A stretch of DNA of 64,000 nt from Chitinophaga pinensis (GTDB lineage: Bacteria > Pseudomonadota > Gammaproteobacteria > Burkholderiales > SG8-41). How positions within the stretch are numbered: position 1 is the first letter of the stretch; every line of letters begins with the position of its first letter. The position numbers and the translations under genes were made by a program. Below are positions 16,685 through 25,112 of this stretch, piece after piece. The stretch lies in the NCBI GenBank assembly GCA_943329075.2, contig CALQCM020000003.1, forward strand, positions 62,001 to 126,000, in the 5' to 3' direction. The notes beneath the pieces are model-generated. The model had not been told where the DNA came from and made no database searches. It saw only the letters and a list, made by a program, of their open reading frames with translations.

Positions 16685-17782
16685 TCACGTCGCCAGCGGC
16701 AGCTGCACCGGCGCACCGGCCTTGAGCGAGCGCTCGATCGCCAGCGTGATTTCAATCGTGCGACGCGCGTCATCGCCGGTCGCGAGAAAACACGGCCGTC
16801 CCATCGACAGATAATCGAGCCAGTTGCGCGTTTCGGTCGCCACCGGGCCCAGAAACTCACCGAGTGCCCAGTCGCCCGGCGTGCCGCTGCCGAGAAACAC
16901 CATTTCGACGTTGTGATCGGGCAGGTAAACGTGCGGCGCGCTGTGCTGGCTGTACATCATCTGGTCGGTGTGATCGTCGTCGATGATCAGCACGCCGTCG
17001 GTGCCGATCAGTTCGACGCGCCCGGCGTGCCCAAGCGAGGGATAGTGTTTCGGCAAGGCGTAACAGACGCCGAGATCGACCACTGCGCCGTCCGCCAGTG
17101 TGATGATGGCATAGGTGATGTCGTTGGTGTTGGCGTAACCGGCGCCGGCAATGGAACCGGCGTTGGCACGCGCGAACACCTCGACCGGCGGATTGTCGGG
17201 CAGCAGCCAGTGCAGCAGATCGACGTAATACACAAGACCCGAAATCGAACTGGTGTCCGCCGGCAGGCGGCTCAAGGTCGCCAGCGCCTGCGAACGCGAG
17301 TTGAAAACGCGCGCCATCCCGCTCGTGATGCGGCCAAGCCGGCCGTGCATCAACTGTTCTTTGGCCAGCAGGTATTTGTCCTTGAAGCGGCGGCTGTAGC
17401 CGACGCGCAGTTCAATGCCGGCTTTCCTGGCTGCGGCGAGCAATTTGTCGGCTTCAGCGAAATCGAGCGCCAGCGGTTTCTCGCACAACACCGGTTTACC
17501 AAGCTCCAGCGCCTGCAGGATCGGCAGCGTGTGTTCGACTTCGATGGTCGCCACCACCACGGCGTTGACCTCGGGCCGCGATATCACTTCGAGATTATCG
17601 GCGGAATGAAACTGCGCGCCGGTTTTGTCGGCGAGTTTTTTCGCGCGCGCCGGGTCTTTGTCGGCGACGGCAAGAAATTTCACGGCGGCGTGATTGGCCG
17701 CCATGGTGGCACGCAGCGTGCCGATGCGGCCGCTGCCGATGACGGCGATGCCGAGATCCTTGCGTTGAAATGGTGTGGTCAT
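16685..17782 (-). CDS. Gfo/Idh/MocA family oxidoreductase
   Basis: A 365-residue NAD(P)-dependent oxidoreductase. The N-terminal Rossmann fold has IAVIGSGRIGTLRATMAAN (about residues 11-30). The family signature VLCEKPLALDFAEAD is near residue 100, with the catalytic Lys in EKP. The C-terminal alpha/beta domain includes GLVYYVDLLHWLLPD, in which DLLHW matches the conserved D/H pair. The family oxidises or reduces inositols, sugars and related polyols; the substrate is open. It starts ATG at 17782. It lies downstream of a short-chain dehydrogenase on the same strand, separated by 140 bp with a GTAG hairpin. Confidence 0.9.
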   Translation of the reverse strand: MTTPFQRKDLGIAVIGSGRIGTLRATMAANHAAVKFLAVADKDPARAKKLADKTGAQFHSADNLEVISRPEVNAVVVATIEVEHTLPILQALELGKPVLCEKPLALDFAEADKLLAAARKAGIELRVGYSRRFKDKYLLAKEQLMHGRLGRITSGMARVFNSRSQALATLSRLPADTSSISGLVYYVDLLHWLLPDNPPVEVFARANAGSIAGAGYANTNDITYAIITLADGAVVDLGVCYALPKHYPSLGHAGRVELIGTDGVLIIDDDHTDQMMYSQHSAPHVYLPDHNVEMVFLGSGTPGDWALGEFLGPVATETRNWLDYLSMGRPCFLATGDDARRTIEITLAIERSLKAGAPVQLPLAT

Positions 17783-17846
17783 GGTGATCGCGATTGTAGC
17801 AGCCTGCAGCTACGCTATTGCGCAGTCACCCCACCGTCGGTAAACC

Positions 17847-17881
17847 GTAGCCCGGAATACGCTGCGCGCCTTCCGGGCTAC
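17847..17881. repeat. GTAG-ended hairpin repeat (GTAGCCCGGAA family), copy 2
   Basis: A 35-bp sequence starts GTAGCCCGGAA and ends TTCCGGGCTAC, an 11-bp perfect inverted repeat around a 13-bp loop. It is the better-preserved relative of 10801-10835 and lies between two genes of the minus-strand catabolic run. Confidence 0.8.
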
Positions 17882-17922
17882 AAAAAATTAAGCAGCGCTC
17901 AATGGTCCGTGCACGACACCCA

Positions 17923-18687
17923 TTACTGCGAGGTCACGCCGCCGTCGAGCACCAATGTCTGGCCCGTGATGTAACTCGCCTGCGGGCTGGCAAGATAGGC
18001 CACCGCGGCGGCCACATCGTCGACCGTGCACAGTTTCTTCAGCGGGATACGCGCCATCCTCACCTTCGCGTGGTTCGGATCAGTCGGCATCGCGTTGCGC
18101 GACTCGGTGATGACCGCACCCGGCGCCACCGTGTTGACGAGGATGCCGTGTTCGGCCCATTCGATCGCCAGCATGCGTGCCATGTGGATGACGCCGGCCT
18201 TGGCGATGCCGTAGGCCGAACGCTGCGCCATGCCGACCATGCCGTGCGTCGAGGTAATGCTGATAATCGAGCCCGCGCGTTTCGTCGCAATCAGGTGGCG
18301 GCCCATGGCCTGGCTCATGAAGAAGGTGCCGGTCAGATTGGTCTCCATGATGTCGGCCCACTCCTGCGGCGTGAAATCGAGCGCGGCCTTGCGCAGCGCG
18401 ACAGCGGCGTTGTTGACCAGCACGTCGAGACCGCCGAATTCAGCGGTCACCGCCGCCATTGCGCGCTCGATGCTGGATTGATCGCGGATCTGCAGTTCAA
18501 CCGGCAGCGCACGCGCCCCGGCGGCCGCAATCTGCTCCAGCACCGGCGAGAGTTTCTCCGGCCGGGTCGACGACACCGCGACGTCGTAACCCTGGCGCGC
18601 CATTTCCACTGCAATGCCGGCACCTATACCCTGCGAGGCGCCGGTGACGAAGACCGTCGGGCGACGTGAAGGCTTTTCAGTATTCAT
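17923..18687 (-). CDS. short-chain dehydrogenase/reductase (SDR)
   Basis: A 254-residue classical SDR. The cofactor motif is TGASQGIGAGIA (TGxxxGxG), followed by LVNNAAVA. The catalytic serine region is ISITSTHGMVG, the active-site YxxxK is YGIAK, and the C-terminal segment is YITGQTLVLDGGVTSQ. Presumed NAD(P)-dependent oxidation of a secondary alcohol or reduction of a ketone, in the cytoplasm. The start at 18687 has only a weak ribosome site. The 86-bp repeat copy (18714-18799) sits directly upstream, between this gene and the MmgE/PrpD gene. Confidence 0.92.
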   Translation of the reverse strand: MNTEKPSRRPTVFVTGASQGIGAGIAVEMARQGYDVAVSSTRPEKLSPVLEQIAAAGARALPVELQIRDQSSIERAMAAVTAEFGGLDVLVNNAAVALRKAALDFTPQEWADIMETNLTGTFFMSQAMGRHLIATKRAGSIISITSTHGMVGMAQRSAYGIAKAGVIHMARMLAIEWAEHGILVNTVAPGAVITESRNAMPTDPNHAKVRMARIPLKKLCTVDDVAAAVAYLASPQASYITGQTLVLDGGVTSQ

Positions 18688-18713
18688 AATTTAGCGCACT
18701 GCCGAAAAACACC

Positions 18714-18799
18714 CGTCGCTCCCGCGAAAGCGGGAGCCCAGGAATTCGACTCCTATTTCAAGGATGAAAATCCGGATTCCCGCTTTCGCGGGAATGACG
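18714..18799. repeat. 86-bp paired-hairpin repeat with dRS3-like end, copy 2
   Basis: It has the same ends and length as 16561-16646. The left hairpin is CTCCCGC-GAAA-GCGGGAG and the right is ATTCCCGC-TTTC-GCGGGAAT, with the right end followed by GACG. The spacers of the two copies differ, so only the hairpin ends are conserved. Confidence 0.85.
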
Positions 18800-18834
18800 G
18801 TTCTAATTTACCTCGCGCAATTTTCAACATGATG

Positions 18835-20229
18835 TCACGCAGACTTTCTGATCAGCACCGGCGCCGCCGAAACCACCTGCGCCATGAGGTCACGCACGTG
18901 GTCCAGCGTATCCATGCGGTCGATGGTCTGCGCCACCGCCTGCGCAGTCGGCCCCGGCAACACGCGCGCGGCGCAATTTTCGAACTTGGCCTTGATGTCT
19001 GCAAATGCGATCGGGTTCGCCGAGGTGCGGCCAAGCGGGTAATCGACCGCCGACTCGTAGACCGTGCCATCGCTCAGCGTGACCTTGACTAGTGCGTTGA
19101 AGGGGTCTTCCTTGTCGAAAGCGATACCTTTCAGCGGAATCGCCTGCACACGCGGCAGCGCGTCGCGCACCGCCGCCTCGCGATAGGCCTCGTTCTCGAA
19201 ATGTTCCATCACCACGCGGCCGTCGATCAGCGCGCGCAGCACGCAATACTGCACGCTGAACTTGGCGTCGAGTTCGCTGTTGGGGCTGGGACGATCGGTG
19301 TGCAGCAGGCGCACATCGGCGGTATGCGATTCAACGCGCGCAATGTTCTTCGGATCGAGCCTGCCGTGTTTCTTCACGATGTTAAGCGCCGCCTCGATCG
19401 CTGCATGTGTGCTGTAGCAGCAGGGATAGAGTTTGTAGCTCGCCCCCGGCTCGATAATGTCGAGCGGATCGGCCCACTGCGCGGTCGCCCTGGCGATATC
19501 GTAGTTGCCCTTGCCGTTGAAGACTTCAAAAAATCCCTGCTTGTGTTCGAATGCATTCGGGTTGGCGGTAAAGCCCTTGCGCGCCAGCAATACGGCCTGC
19601 AGACCGTTGCGCGCACAGGAACCGGCGTGCAGCGATTTGGTCATGGTGCCGAAGTTGGCCTTGGTGCCACCGGCCAGCGACGTCGCCATCGCCATCGCCG
19701 TTTCGGTTTCATCGGTCGTCAGGTGCAGCATGCGCGCACAGGCTGCCGTCACCGCGAAGACACCGATGGTCCAGGTCGGATGCCAGCCGAGTTCAGTGTG
19801 ATAAAAATTGACCGCCTGGCCGATGCGCGCGCCGACCTCGTAGCCGACTGCATGACCGAGCAGCAGATCGCGACCGTTGCAATCAAACGCTTCCGCCGCC
19901 GCCAGCAGGGCCGGCACCATCACGGCGGAGACGTGGCCGCCCATGTGTGCAGCGGTGTTATCGAAATCGAGCACGTGCGCCGAGGTGCCGTTGATCAGCG
20001 CCGCATCAAGCGGCCCGGCACGACGGTTGCTGCCGACGATCAGGCAGTCGCCGCTTCCAGACAACCCGAGCACGTCTTCGACGATATGCGGCGGCTCTTC
20101 GCGCGAACCGGCGAGCATCACGCCCAGCGTGTCCATTACAGCGACCTTGCTCCAGTAGACCGCCGCCGGCGGCAGGTCGGTGTATTTGAGCGCGGTGATG
20201 CGCTCGGCAAAATGTCGGGCAAGTTTCAT
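18835..20229 (-). CDS. MmgE/PrpD family protein
   Basis: A 464-residue member of the family of 2-methylcitrate dehydratase (PrpD), cis-aconitate decarboxylase and relatives. It starts ATG at 20229 behind AGAGGAGC. Family landmarks are VMDTLGVMLAGS, ALINGTSAHVLDFDNTAAHMGGHVSAVMVPALLA, GYEVGARIG, GWHPTWTIGVFAVTAA, KSLHAGSCARNGLQAVLLA and YKLYPCCYSTHAAIEAAL. Members dehydrate, decarboxylate or epimerise tricarboxylic and related acids. Adjacent LeuCD-like subunits and a Bug protein suggest a catabolic route for a branched or hydroxylated di- or tricarboxylate. It is not a propionate operon: no prpB or prpC is present. Confidence 0.9.
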   Translation of the reverse strand: MKLARHFAERITALKYTDLPPAAVYWSKVAVMDTLGVMLAGSREEPPHIVEDVLGLSGSGDCLIVGSNRRAGPLDAALINGTSAHVLDFDNTAAHMGGHVSAVMVPALLAAAEAFDCNGRDLLLGHAVGYEVGARIGQAVNFYHTELGWHPTWTIGVFAVTAACARMLHLTTDETETAMAMATSLAGGTKANFGTMTKSLHAGSCARNGLQAVLLARKGFTANPNAFEHKQGFFEVFNGKGNYDIARATAQWADPLDIIEPGASYKLYPCCYSTHAAIEAALNIVKKHGRLDPKNIARVESHTADVRLLHTDRPSPNSELDAKFSVQYCVLRALIDGRVVMEHFENEAYREAAVRDALPRVQAIPLKGIAFDKEDPFNALVKVTLSDGTVYESAVDYPLGRTSANPIAFADIKAKFENCAARVLPGPTAQAVAQTIDRMDTLDHVRDLMAQVVSAAPVLIRKSA

Positions 20230-20271
20230 GCTGAAGCTCCTCTCAAGTTCGGCGCGTCTGTGCGTGCCGCG

Positions 20272-21252
20272 TTATTCCGGTTTGATGCCGCCGTCGCGCG
20301 TCACCTTGATCCAGCGCGCGATTTCGGTCCGGTTGAATGCGTCGTATTCCTCGGGGGTGCTGCCGACACCGTCGACACCGTTTTCCAGAAACGATTTTTG
20401 CGTCGCCGGCAGCTTTACCGCTTGCACCATGGCCGCATTCAGGCGATCGACGATTGCGCGCGGCAAACCTGCCGGCCCCATCAAGCCGAAGCCGCTGACC
20501 ACGGTGTAGCCGGCAAGGCCCGCCTCCTGCATGGTCGGCACCTCGGGTGCGGCCGCCGAGCGCCGGGTGCCGGTCTGCGCCACCATGCGCAGGCGCCCGA
20601 TCTTGACGTGCTCAGCGACGCTGGCGATGCCCGGATACGACATTTCGATCTGGCCTGCCATCACGTCGACCAGCATCGGCGGCGTGCTCTTGTACGGCAC
20701 GTGCACGGTATCCACTTTTGCCAGCAGGTTGAACAGAACGCCCGACAAATGGGTGTTGGTGCCGGGGCCGGAACTGCCGTAGTTAAGCTGGCCCGGCCGC
20801 GCGCGCGCCAGCGCGATGAGCTCCTTCAGGTTTTTCACCGGCAGCGACGGATTGGTGACGAGCGCCTGCGTCGACTCAACAATCAGGCCAACGGCAGTGA
20901 AGTCCTTGAGCGCGTCATAGGGCATGCTTTTCATCAGCGCCGGGTGCATGACGAATCCGGAACCGACCAGACTGATGGTGTAACCATCGGGTGTCGCTTT
21001 CGACGTCGCCGCGGAACCGACCAGCCCACCACCGCCGGCGCGATAGTCGGCAATCAGCTGCTGGCCGAGCGCGCTACCCATCGCGTTCTGGATGGTGCGA
21101 AAAAAATAGTCAGTGTTGCTGCCGGGCAAGGCGCCGATGACGATGCGGATCGGTTTCGCCGGATAGGCGTCCGCCGCCCACAGGTTTGCGGACAGCATGA
21201 GTGCCGGCAGCGCATGAACGATGCAGCAGCCGATGAATTTAGAATTCTTCAC
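20272..21252 (-). CDS. Bug family substrate-binding protein
   Basis: A 326-residue Bug protein. GTG at 21252 is preferred because AAGGAG lies seven bases before it; the in-frame TTG at 21258 is too close to that site. The signal peptide is hydrophobic (FIGCCIVHALPALMLSANLWA) and is followed by YPAKPIRIVIGALPGSNTDYF. Signatures are DYRAGGGGLVGSAA, TPDGYTISLVGS, YGSSGPGTNTHLSGVLF and VHVPYKSTPPML. It lies between the PrpD-like and LeuD-like genes on the same strand, with short gaps, so it is probably the specific binding protein for the acid consumed by this cluster. Confidence 0.9.
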   Translation of the reverse strand: MKNSKFIGCCIVHALPALMLSANLWAADAYPAKPIRIVIGALPGSNTDYFFRTIQNAMGSALGQQLIADYRAGGGGLVGSAATSKATPDGYTISLVGSGFVMHPALMKSMPYDALKDFTAVGLIVESTQALVTNPSLPVKNLKELIALARARPGQLNYGSSGPGTNTHLSGVLFNLLAKVDTVHVPYKSTPPMLVDVMAGQIEMSYPGIASVAEHVKIGRLRMVAQTGTRRSAAAPEVPTMQEAGLAGYTVVSGFGLMGPAGLPRAIVDRLNAAMVQAVKLPATQKSFLENGVDGVGSTPEEYDAFNRTEIARWIKVTRDGGIKPE

Positions 21253-21285
21253 GTGCAAACTCCTTCGCGGACCAACAGGTTCAAA

Positions 21286-21813
21286 TCAAGACGAAGACGC
21301 GATGAACGGTTCGGCATGAATGTAGCCGTCCTTCAACAGCATCGGCACCACCCCGCCTGCCGCCACAATTTCAGCCAACAGTGGCGCCATCGGGTGGGTT
21401 TGCAGCGATTTTCCGCTCGTGAGATTGTCAATTTTTCCAGAGAGAAAGTCGACACGGCCAGTGTCGCCGTCCTCGAACAGCGCCGACACACCCAGGCAGT
21501 TGATTGCCGGCAGGCTGGAATTCACACAGGTGCGCATCGCCAGTCCGTTGATCGATTCGGCAATGACCGCAGCAATGCCCGCCCCCCGCATCACCTCACC
21601 GATCGGGCGACTCGAACCCATGCCGAAGTTTTCACCGGCGACAATGATGTCACCTGGTTTGACTTCGCGCGCGAACTCGGGACGCACCGCCTCGAAGCAC
21701 AGCGTGTGCTGTTCTTTTTTCGGCAGGCGGAAGGCTTTGCTCGGCATGATGAGATCGGTGTTAATCAGATCGCCGAACTTCCAGACGCGTCCGGTAAAAA
21801 CGAGTGTGCTCAT
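21286..21813 (-). CDS. LeuD-like small subunit of an aconitase-family hydro-lyase
   Basis: A 175-residue swivel-domain subunit of the isopropylmalate dehydratase/homoaconitase type. Motifs are FGDLINTDLIMPSKA, DIIVAGENFGMGSSRPIGEVMRGAGIAAVIAES and FLSGKIDNLTSG. The ATG at 21813 overlaps the stop of the large-subunit gene (ATGA), so the two subunits are translationally coupled. Together they should form a cytoplasmic [4Fe-4S] isomerase or dehydratase. The catabolic setting and lack of leuB or leuA nearby argue for a paralogue acting on another hydroxyacid, such as a methylated malate, rather than leucine synthesis. Confidence 0.9.
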   Translation of the reverse strand: MSTLVFTGRVWKFGDLINTDLIMPSKAFRLPKKEQHTLCFEAVRPEFAREVKPGDIIVAGENFGMGSSRPIGEVMRGAGIAAVIAESINGLAMRTCVNSSLPAINCLGVSALFEDGDTGRVDFLSGKIDNLTSGKSLQTHPMAPLLAEIVAAGGVVPMLLKDGYIHAEPFIASSS

Positions 21814-23072
21814 GCGCGCCCCGGATCGGTACGCGGGTCAGTGATCACGCCGGCCAGCGCCGAGGCCGCCACCGTCGCCGGCGAGCCGAGATAAACCTGC
21901 GCGTCGCTGCTGCCCATGCGGCCTTTGAAATTGCGCGGGCTGGCGGTGATGCAGATCTCACCCGGCGCCAGCACACCCATGTGATAACCCAGACAGGCGC
22001 CGCAGGTCGAATTGGTGACTACCGCGCCCGCTTCGACCAGCGTTTCAACCAGGCCCTCGCGCACCGCCTGCAAGTAGACCGCCTGCGAACCCGGCGTGAC
22101 GATGAAGCGCACGCCGGCGGCCACCTTGCGGCCGCGCACGATGGCCGCGGCGACGCGCAGGTCTTCGATCAATCCGTTCGCGCATGAACCGATGAAGGCC
22201 TGATCGATGCGCACCGACTCCTTGAATTCTGAAAAGCGCCGGCCGTTTTTCGGAATCGCATCGGGCAGCACGACGTACGGTTCGACGTCGCCGAGATCGA
22301 GCGTGCGTACGTCCAGGTAATCGGCATCTTTGTCCGCGTATGCGGGCGTCGCCGGGCGGTCGAGCCGCCCTTTCAGATATTCGGCGGTCAATTCATCGTA
22401 ATCGAACAACGCGAACTCGGCGCCGACTTCGGCCGACATCGTCGCGATGGTGCGACGATCTGCGACCGTCAGCGCCTGCAGACCGGGCCCGCCGTACTCG
22501 ATGCTGGTATTGCCGTGCCCGCCCCAGGTCTGCGCAATATGGAAAAACACATCCTTGCCGCACACCATCGGATTCATTTTCCCTTTGAACTCGTAGCGGA
22601 TGGTCGGCGTCACCGGATACCACACGATCCCTTTGGTCATCGCCTGCAGCGTGTCGGGTATGCCGGCGCCGCGCCCCGCGCAATTCAATCCGCCGGACGC
22701 ACAGGTGTGCGAATCGGCACAGACCAGCAGTTCGCCGGGGCGCGCGAGCCCGTTCTCCGCAGCAACCACGTGCGCAATGCCGTGATGGCCGACGTCGAAC
22801 ACGCGCTTCAAGCCGAATTCCTTCGCCATGCGCCGGCCCTCGGCCATCGCCGAGGCGTCCTTGATGGTCGGCGACGGCACGGCGTGATCGAAAATCATCA
22901 CCACGCGGTCGGTGTCGAATATCTTTTTCGGTTTGTACCACGCGCCCTCGATCGCCATCGGCAGATCAATGTGCAGCACGATGTCCGGCTTGCAGACGGC
23001 GACTTCACCGGGCCGCACGACGTCCTTGCCGGAAGTGCGTGCGAGAATTTTTTCGATTGCGGTCATTCCCAT
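21810..23072 (-). CDS. LeuC-like large subunit of an aconitase-family hydro-lyase
   Basis: A 420-residue [4Fe-4S] subunit of the isopropylmalate dehydratase/homoaconitase family. The frame is open to 23273, but the family N-terminus MTAIEKILARTSG fixes the start at ATG 23072, or 23066 two codons later. FDHAVPSP and CADSHTCASGG hold substrate and cluster residues. GSCANGLIEDLRVAAAIV gives the first cluster Cys and STCGACLGYHMGVL the CxxC pair. The C-terminus has SPRNFKGRMGSSDAQVYLGSPATVAASALAG. It resembles the archaeal-type homoaconitase/dimethylmalate dehydratase size class. It pairs with the small-subunit gene that overlaps its stop. Confidence 0.9.
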   Translation of the reverse strand: MGMTAIEKILARTSGKDVVRPGEVAVCKPDIVLHIDLPMAIEGAWYKPKKIFDTDRVVMIFDHAVPSPTIKDASAMAEGRRMAKEFGLKRVFDVGHHGIAHVVAAENGLARPGELLVCADSHTCASGGLNCAGRGAGIPDTLQAMTKGIVWYPVTPTIRYEFKGKMNPMVCGKDVFFHIAQTWGGHGNTSIEYGGPGLQALTVADRRTIATMSAEVGAEFALFDYDELTAEYLKGRLDRPATPAYADKDADYLDVRTLDLGDVEPYVVLPDAIPKNGRRFSEFKESVRIDQAFIGSCANGLIEDLRVAAAIVRGRKVAAGVRFIVTPGSQAVYLQAVREGLVETLVEAGAVVTNSTCGACLGYHMGVLAPGEICITASPRNFKGRMGSSDAQVYLGSPATVAASALAGVITDPRTDPGRA

Positions 23073-23115
23073 GTCTTCTGTTCCGCGATGAGTTGTTTGT
23101 CCGGTGCGCCGCCGC

Positions 23116-23883
23116 TCAGGGCATCGCCGATCCGGCGTTGACGTTGAGATTGACACCGGTGATGTGACGCGCTTCCGCCGACGCCAGAAACAAACAGGCA
23201 TCGGCAGAATCCTGCGGCTCGACCAGACAGCGCAGTGGATTGCCGGCGGCCTTCTTCTGCTGCGTCGGCACATCCCACACCTTGGCCACGCGCGCCGTCA
23301 GCGTGGTGCCCGGCGACACCGTGTTGACGGCAATGCCGTCGGGGCCGAGCTGTTTGGCCAGATGTTTGGTGAACGCGATGATCGCCGCCTTCGAGCAGGC
23401 ATATGGAATGTTCGAGTTACTGGTGTTGTTGGGCGCGACGCCGCTTTGCGAGGCCATATTGATGATGCGCCCGCTCTTCTGCGCAATCATGATTTTCGAC
23501 ACCGCGCGCACGCAGAGAAAAGCCGATTTGAGATTCAGCGTCAGCGTGTCATCCCATTCCTCGTCGGAAATCTCGGTGATCGGCGATAATTTGGTCCAGC
23601 CGCCCACACCGTTGACGAGAATGTCGATACGCCCCCATTTCGCCATCACCGCTGCCACCATCGCCTCGACGTCGGCCGCGCGTGTGACATCGGCCCTGAC
23701 CGCCAGCGCACTGCCGCCTGCCGCTGTAATGAGTCTAACGACACGATCGATCTCACCCGTGTTGCGCGCGACCACCGCGACACTCGCGCCTTCGCGCGCG
23801 AAAGTCAGTGCCGTGTTCTCACCGATGCCGGCGCTGGCGCCGGTGACGATCGCCGCCGCACCGGTCAGCCTCCCCTCAGACAT
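23116..23883 (-). CDS. short-chain dehydrogenase/reductase (SDR)
   Basis: A 255-residue SDR, first gene of the minus-strand cluster. ATG at 23883 has GAGAGGAGA five bases upstream, which rules out the longer open frame to 24012. Motifs are VTGASAGIGENTA (cofactor), DILVNGVGGW (NNAG replaced by NGVG), INMASQSGV (Ser region), YACSK (catalytic Tyr/Lys) and HITGVNLNVNAGSAMP. It probably oxidises the hydroxyacid made or used by the LeuCD-like enzyme, whose gene starts 43 bp downstream. It is divergent from the amidohydrolase at 24032, so a shared promoter region lies at 23884-24031. Confidence 0.92.
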   Translation of the reverse strand: MSEGRLTGAAAIVTGASAGIGENTALTFAREGASVAVVARNTGEIDRVVRLITAAGGSALAVRADVTRAADVEAMVAAVMAKWGRIDILVNGVGGWTKLSPITEISDEEWDDTLTLNLKSAFLCVRAVSKIMIAQKSGRIINMASQSGVAPNNTSNSNIPYACSKAAIIAFTKHLAKQLGPDGIAVNTVSPGTTLTARVAKVWDVPTQQKKAAGNPLRCLVEPQDSADACLFLASAEARHITGVNLNVNAGSAMP

Positions 23884-23998
23884 GGTTCTCCTCTCGCATG
23901 AAGTCGCGGCGCCGTCGATTTTTTGCGCACCGTTCTTTATAGATGACTGCATTATGCTACGAGCGCAGCGGATTTGCCCGCCGCGCTGTTCGCCGCTA

Positions 23999-24024
23999 TG
24001 CTCGATCCTCAATCCTCAATCCTG
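23999..24024. repeat. ATCCTCA/ATCCTGAATC short dispersed repeat
   Basis: The sequence ATCCTCAATCCTCAATCC followed by TGAATC is the reverse complement, apart from T/C differences, of the repeat found inside the 3' end of obgE (48531-48559). It lies just before the amidohydrolase start, where no ribosome binding site is visible. Confidence 0.6.
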
Positions 24025-24031
24025 AATCGCC

Positions 24032-25018
24032 ATGATCATCGACCTTCACAATCACATCATTCCGCTGACGCTGATCGACGCCGCGCGCCGCGAACCGGGC
24101 CGCTACGGTATGCGCGTCGAAGACCGCGACGGCAAGATATTCTACGAACGGCGCGGAAAATTCTCGGAACTGCAGCCCGGTTTCTGCAACGCCGAGGCCA
24201 AACTCGCCGCGATGGACGAAATGGGCATTGATGTCGCCGCGCTGTCGGCCGCGCCGCCGATTTTCCTGCATCACCTGCCCGTTGAGGCGGCAGCACCGGC
24301 CGCCACGCTGATCAACGACGGCATTGCGCAGTTTGTCGAGAAAAATCCCGCGCGCTTTCGCGGCATGGCCTATCTGCCGATGCAACATCCGGACGCGGCG
24401 ATCGCCGAACTCGAACGCGTGGTGCGTGATTATAAATTCAAGGCGGTGGAAATCGCCACCAGCATCGAAGGCGCGCAACTCGCGGAGCCACAATTCCGCC
24501 CTATCCTGCGCACCATCGAACAACTCGGCTGCTTCGTCTTCACCCACCCCTACCAGTGCAGCGCCAAGGGCGGCATGGACGACTACGATTTCTACAACCT
24601 GCTCGGCTTTCCCTTTGACACCACGCTGATGGTGTCGCACCTGATGTTCAGCGGTGCGCTCGACGAGCTGAAGTCCCTGAAGTTCGTGCTCTCGCACGGC
24701 GGCGGCTATATTCCGTATCAGATCGGCCGCCTCGCGCACGGCCACAAGCTGCGCGCCAGCACGCGTCGCGATTCGAAAACCTCGCCGGCCGAACTGCTGC
24801 GGCGCTTTTACTTCGACGCCCTCACCCATGACCCGCAGGCGGCGCGTTACCTGATCGACAAGGTCGGCGCCGACCGCGTGGTGATCGGCACCGATCACCC
24901 CTTCGACATGGGGCCGGAGAATCTGCGCGCCTCGATCGATGCCATCCCCGGGCTGACCGCCGATGAACGCGCCCAGATTTGCCAGCGCACGGCGGCCACC
25001 CTGCTCGGCGAAACCTAG
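24032..25018 (+). CDS. amidohydrolase family protein (ACMSD-like decarboxylase/hydrolase)
   Basis: A 328-residue metal-dependent TIM-barrel protein of the aminocarboxymuconate-semialdehyde-decarboxylase group. MIIDLHNHIIP holds the HxH metal pair, FVFTHPYQC the third His, LSHGGGYIPYQIGRL a further His, and VIGTDHPFDMGPEN the catalytic Asp. Relatives decarboxylate aromatic or dienoic acids non-oxidatively (ACMSD, gamma-resorcylate decarboxylase, 5-carboxyvanillate decarboxylase). It is divergent from the SDR-LeuCD-PrpD cluster and probably belongs to the same pathway. The ATG at 24032 lacks a clear ribosome site and follows a short repeat. Confidence 0.88.
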   Translation: MIIDLHNHIIPLTLIDAARREPGRYGMRVEDRDGKIFYERRGKFSELQPGFCNAEAKLAAMDEMGIDVAALSAAPPIFLHHLPVEAAAPAATLINDGIAQFVEKNPARFRGMAYLPMQHPDAAIAELERVVRDYKFKAVEIATSIEGAQLAEPQFRPILRTIEQLGCFVFTHPYQCSAKGGMDDYDFYNLLGFPFDTTLMVSHLMFSGALDELKSLKFVLSHGGGYIPYQIGRLAHGHKLRASTRRDSKTSPAELLRRFYFDALTHDPQAARYLIDKVGADRVVIGTDHPFDMGPENLRASIDAIPGLTADERAQICQRTAATLLGET

Positions 25019-25112
25019 GCGGCCGCGCCCCTCGTCCGGCACCCCGTTGTGCTATGCTTTGCCCCCCTTAAAGCCGCCCGCAAGGGCAGACCCCGTTTCG
25101 ATGGAGACCAGC

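Noticed and set aside
16172..17974. 600-codon open frame on the plus strand
   Set aside because: Antisense to a Bug gene and the Gfo/Idh/MocA gene and running across a repeat element. No motif or ribosome site supports it.
19201..21894. 897-codon open frame on the plus strand
   Set aside because: It lies antisense to the PrpD-like, Bug and LeuD-like genes, which all have clear family motifs. The His/Arg/Gly-rich translation is typical of a GC-rich shadow frame and resembles no family.
21286..23072. LeuCD as leucine biosynthesis genes
   Set aside because: No leuA or leuB adjoins, and the surrounding genes are catabolic with Bug proteins; a paralogue is more likely.
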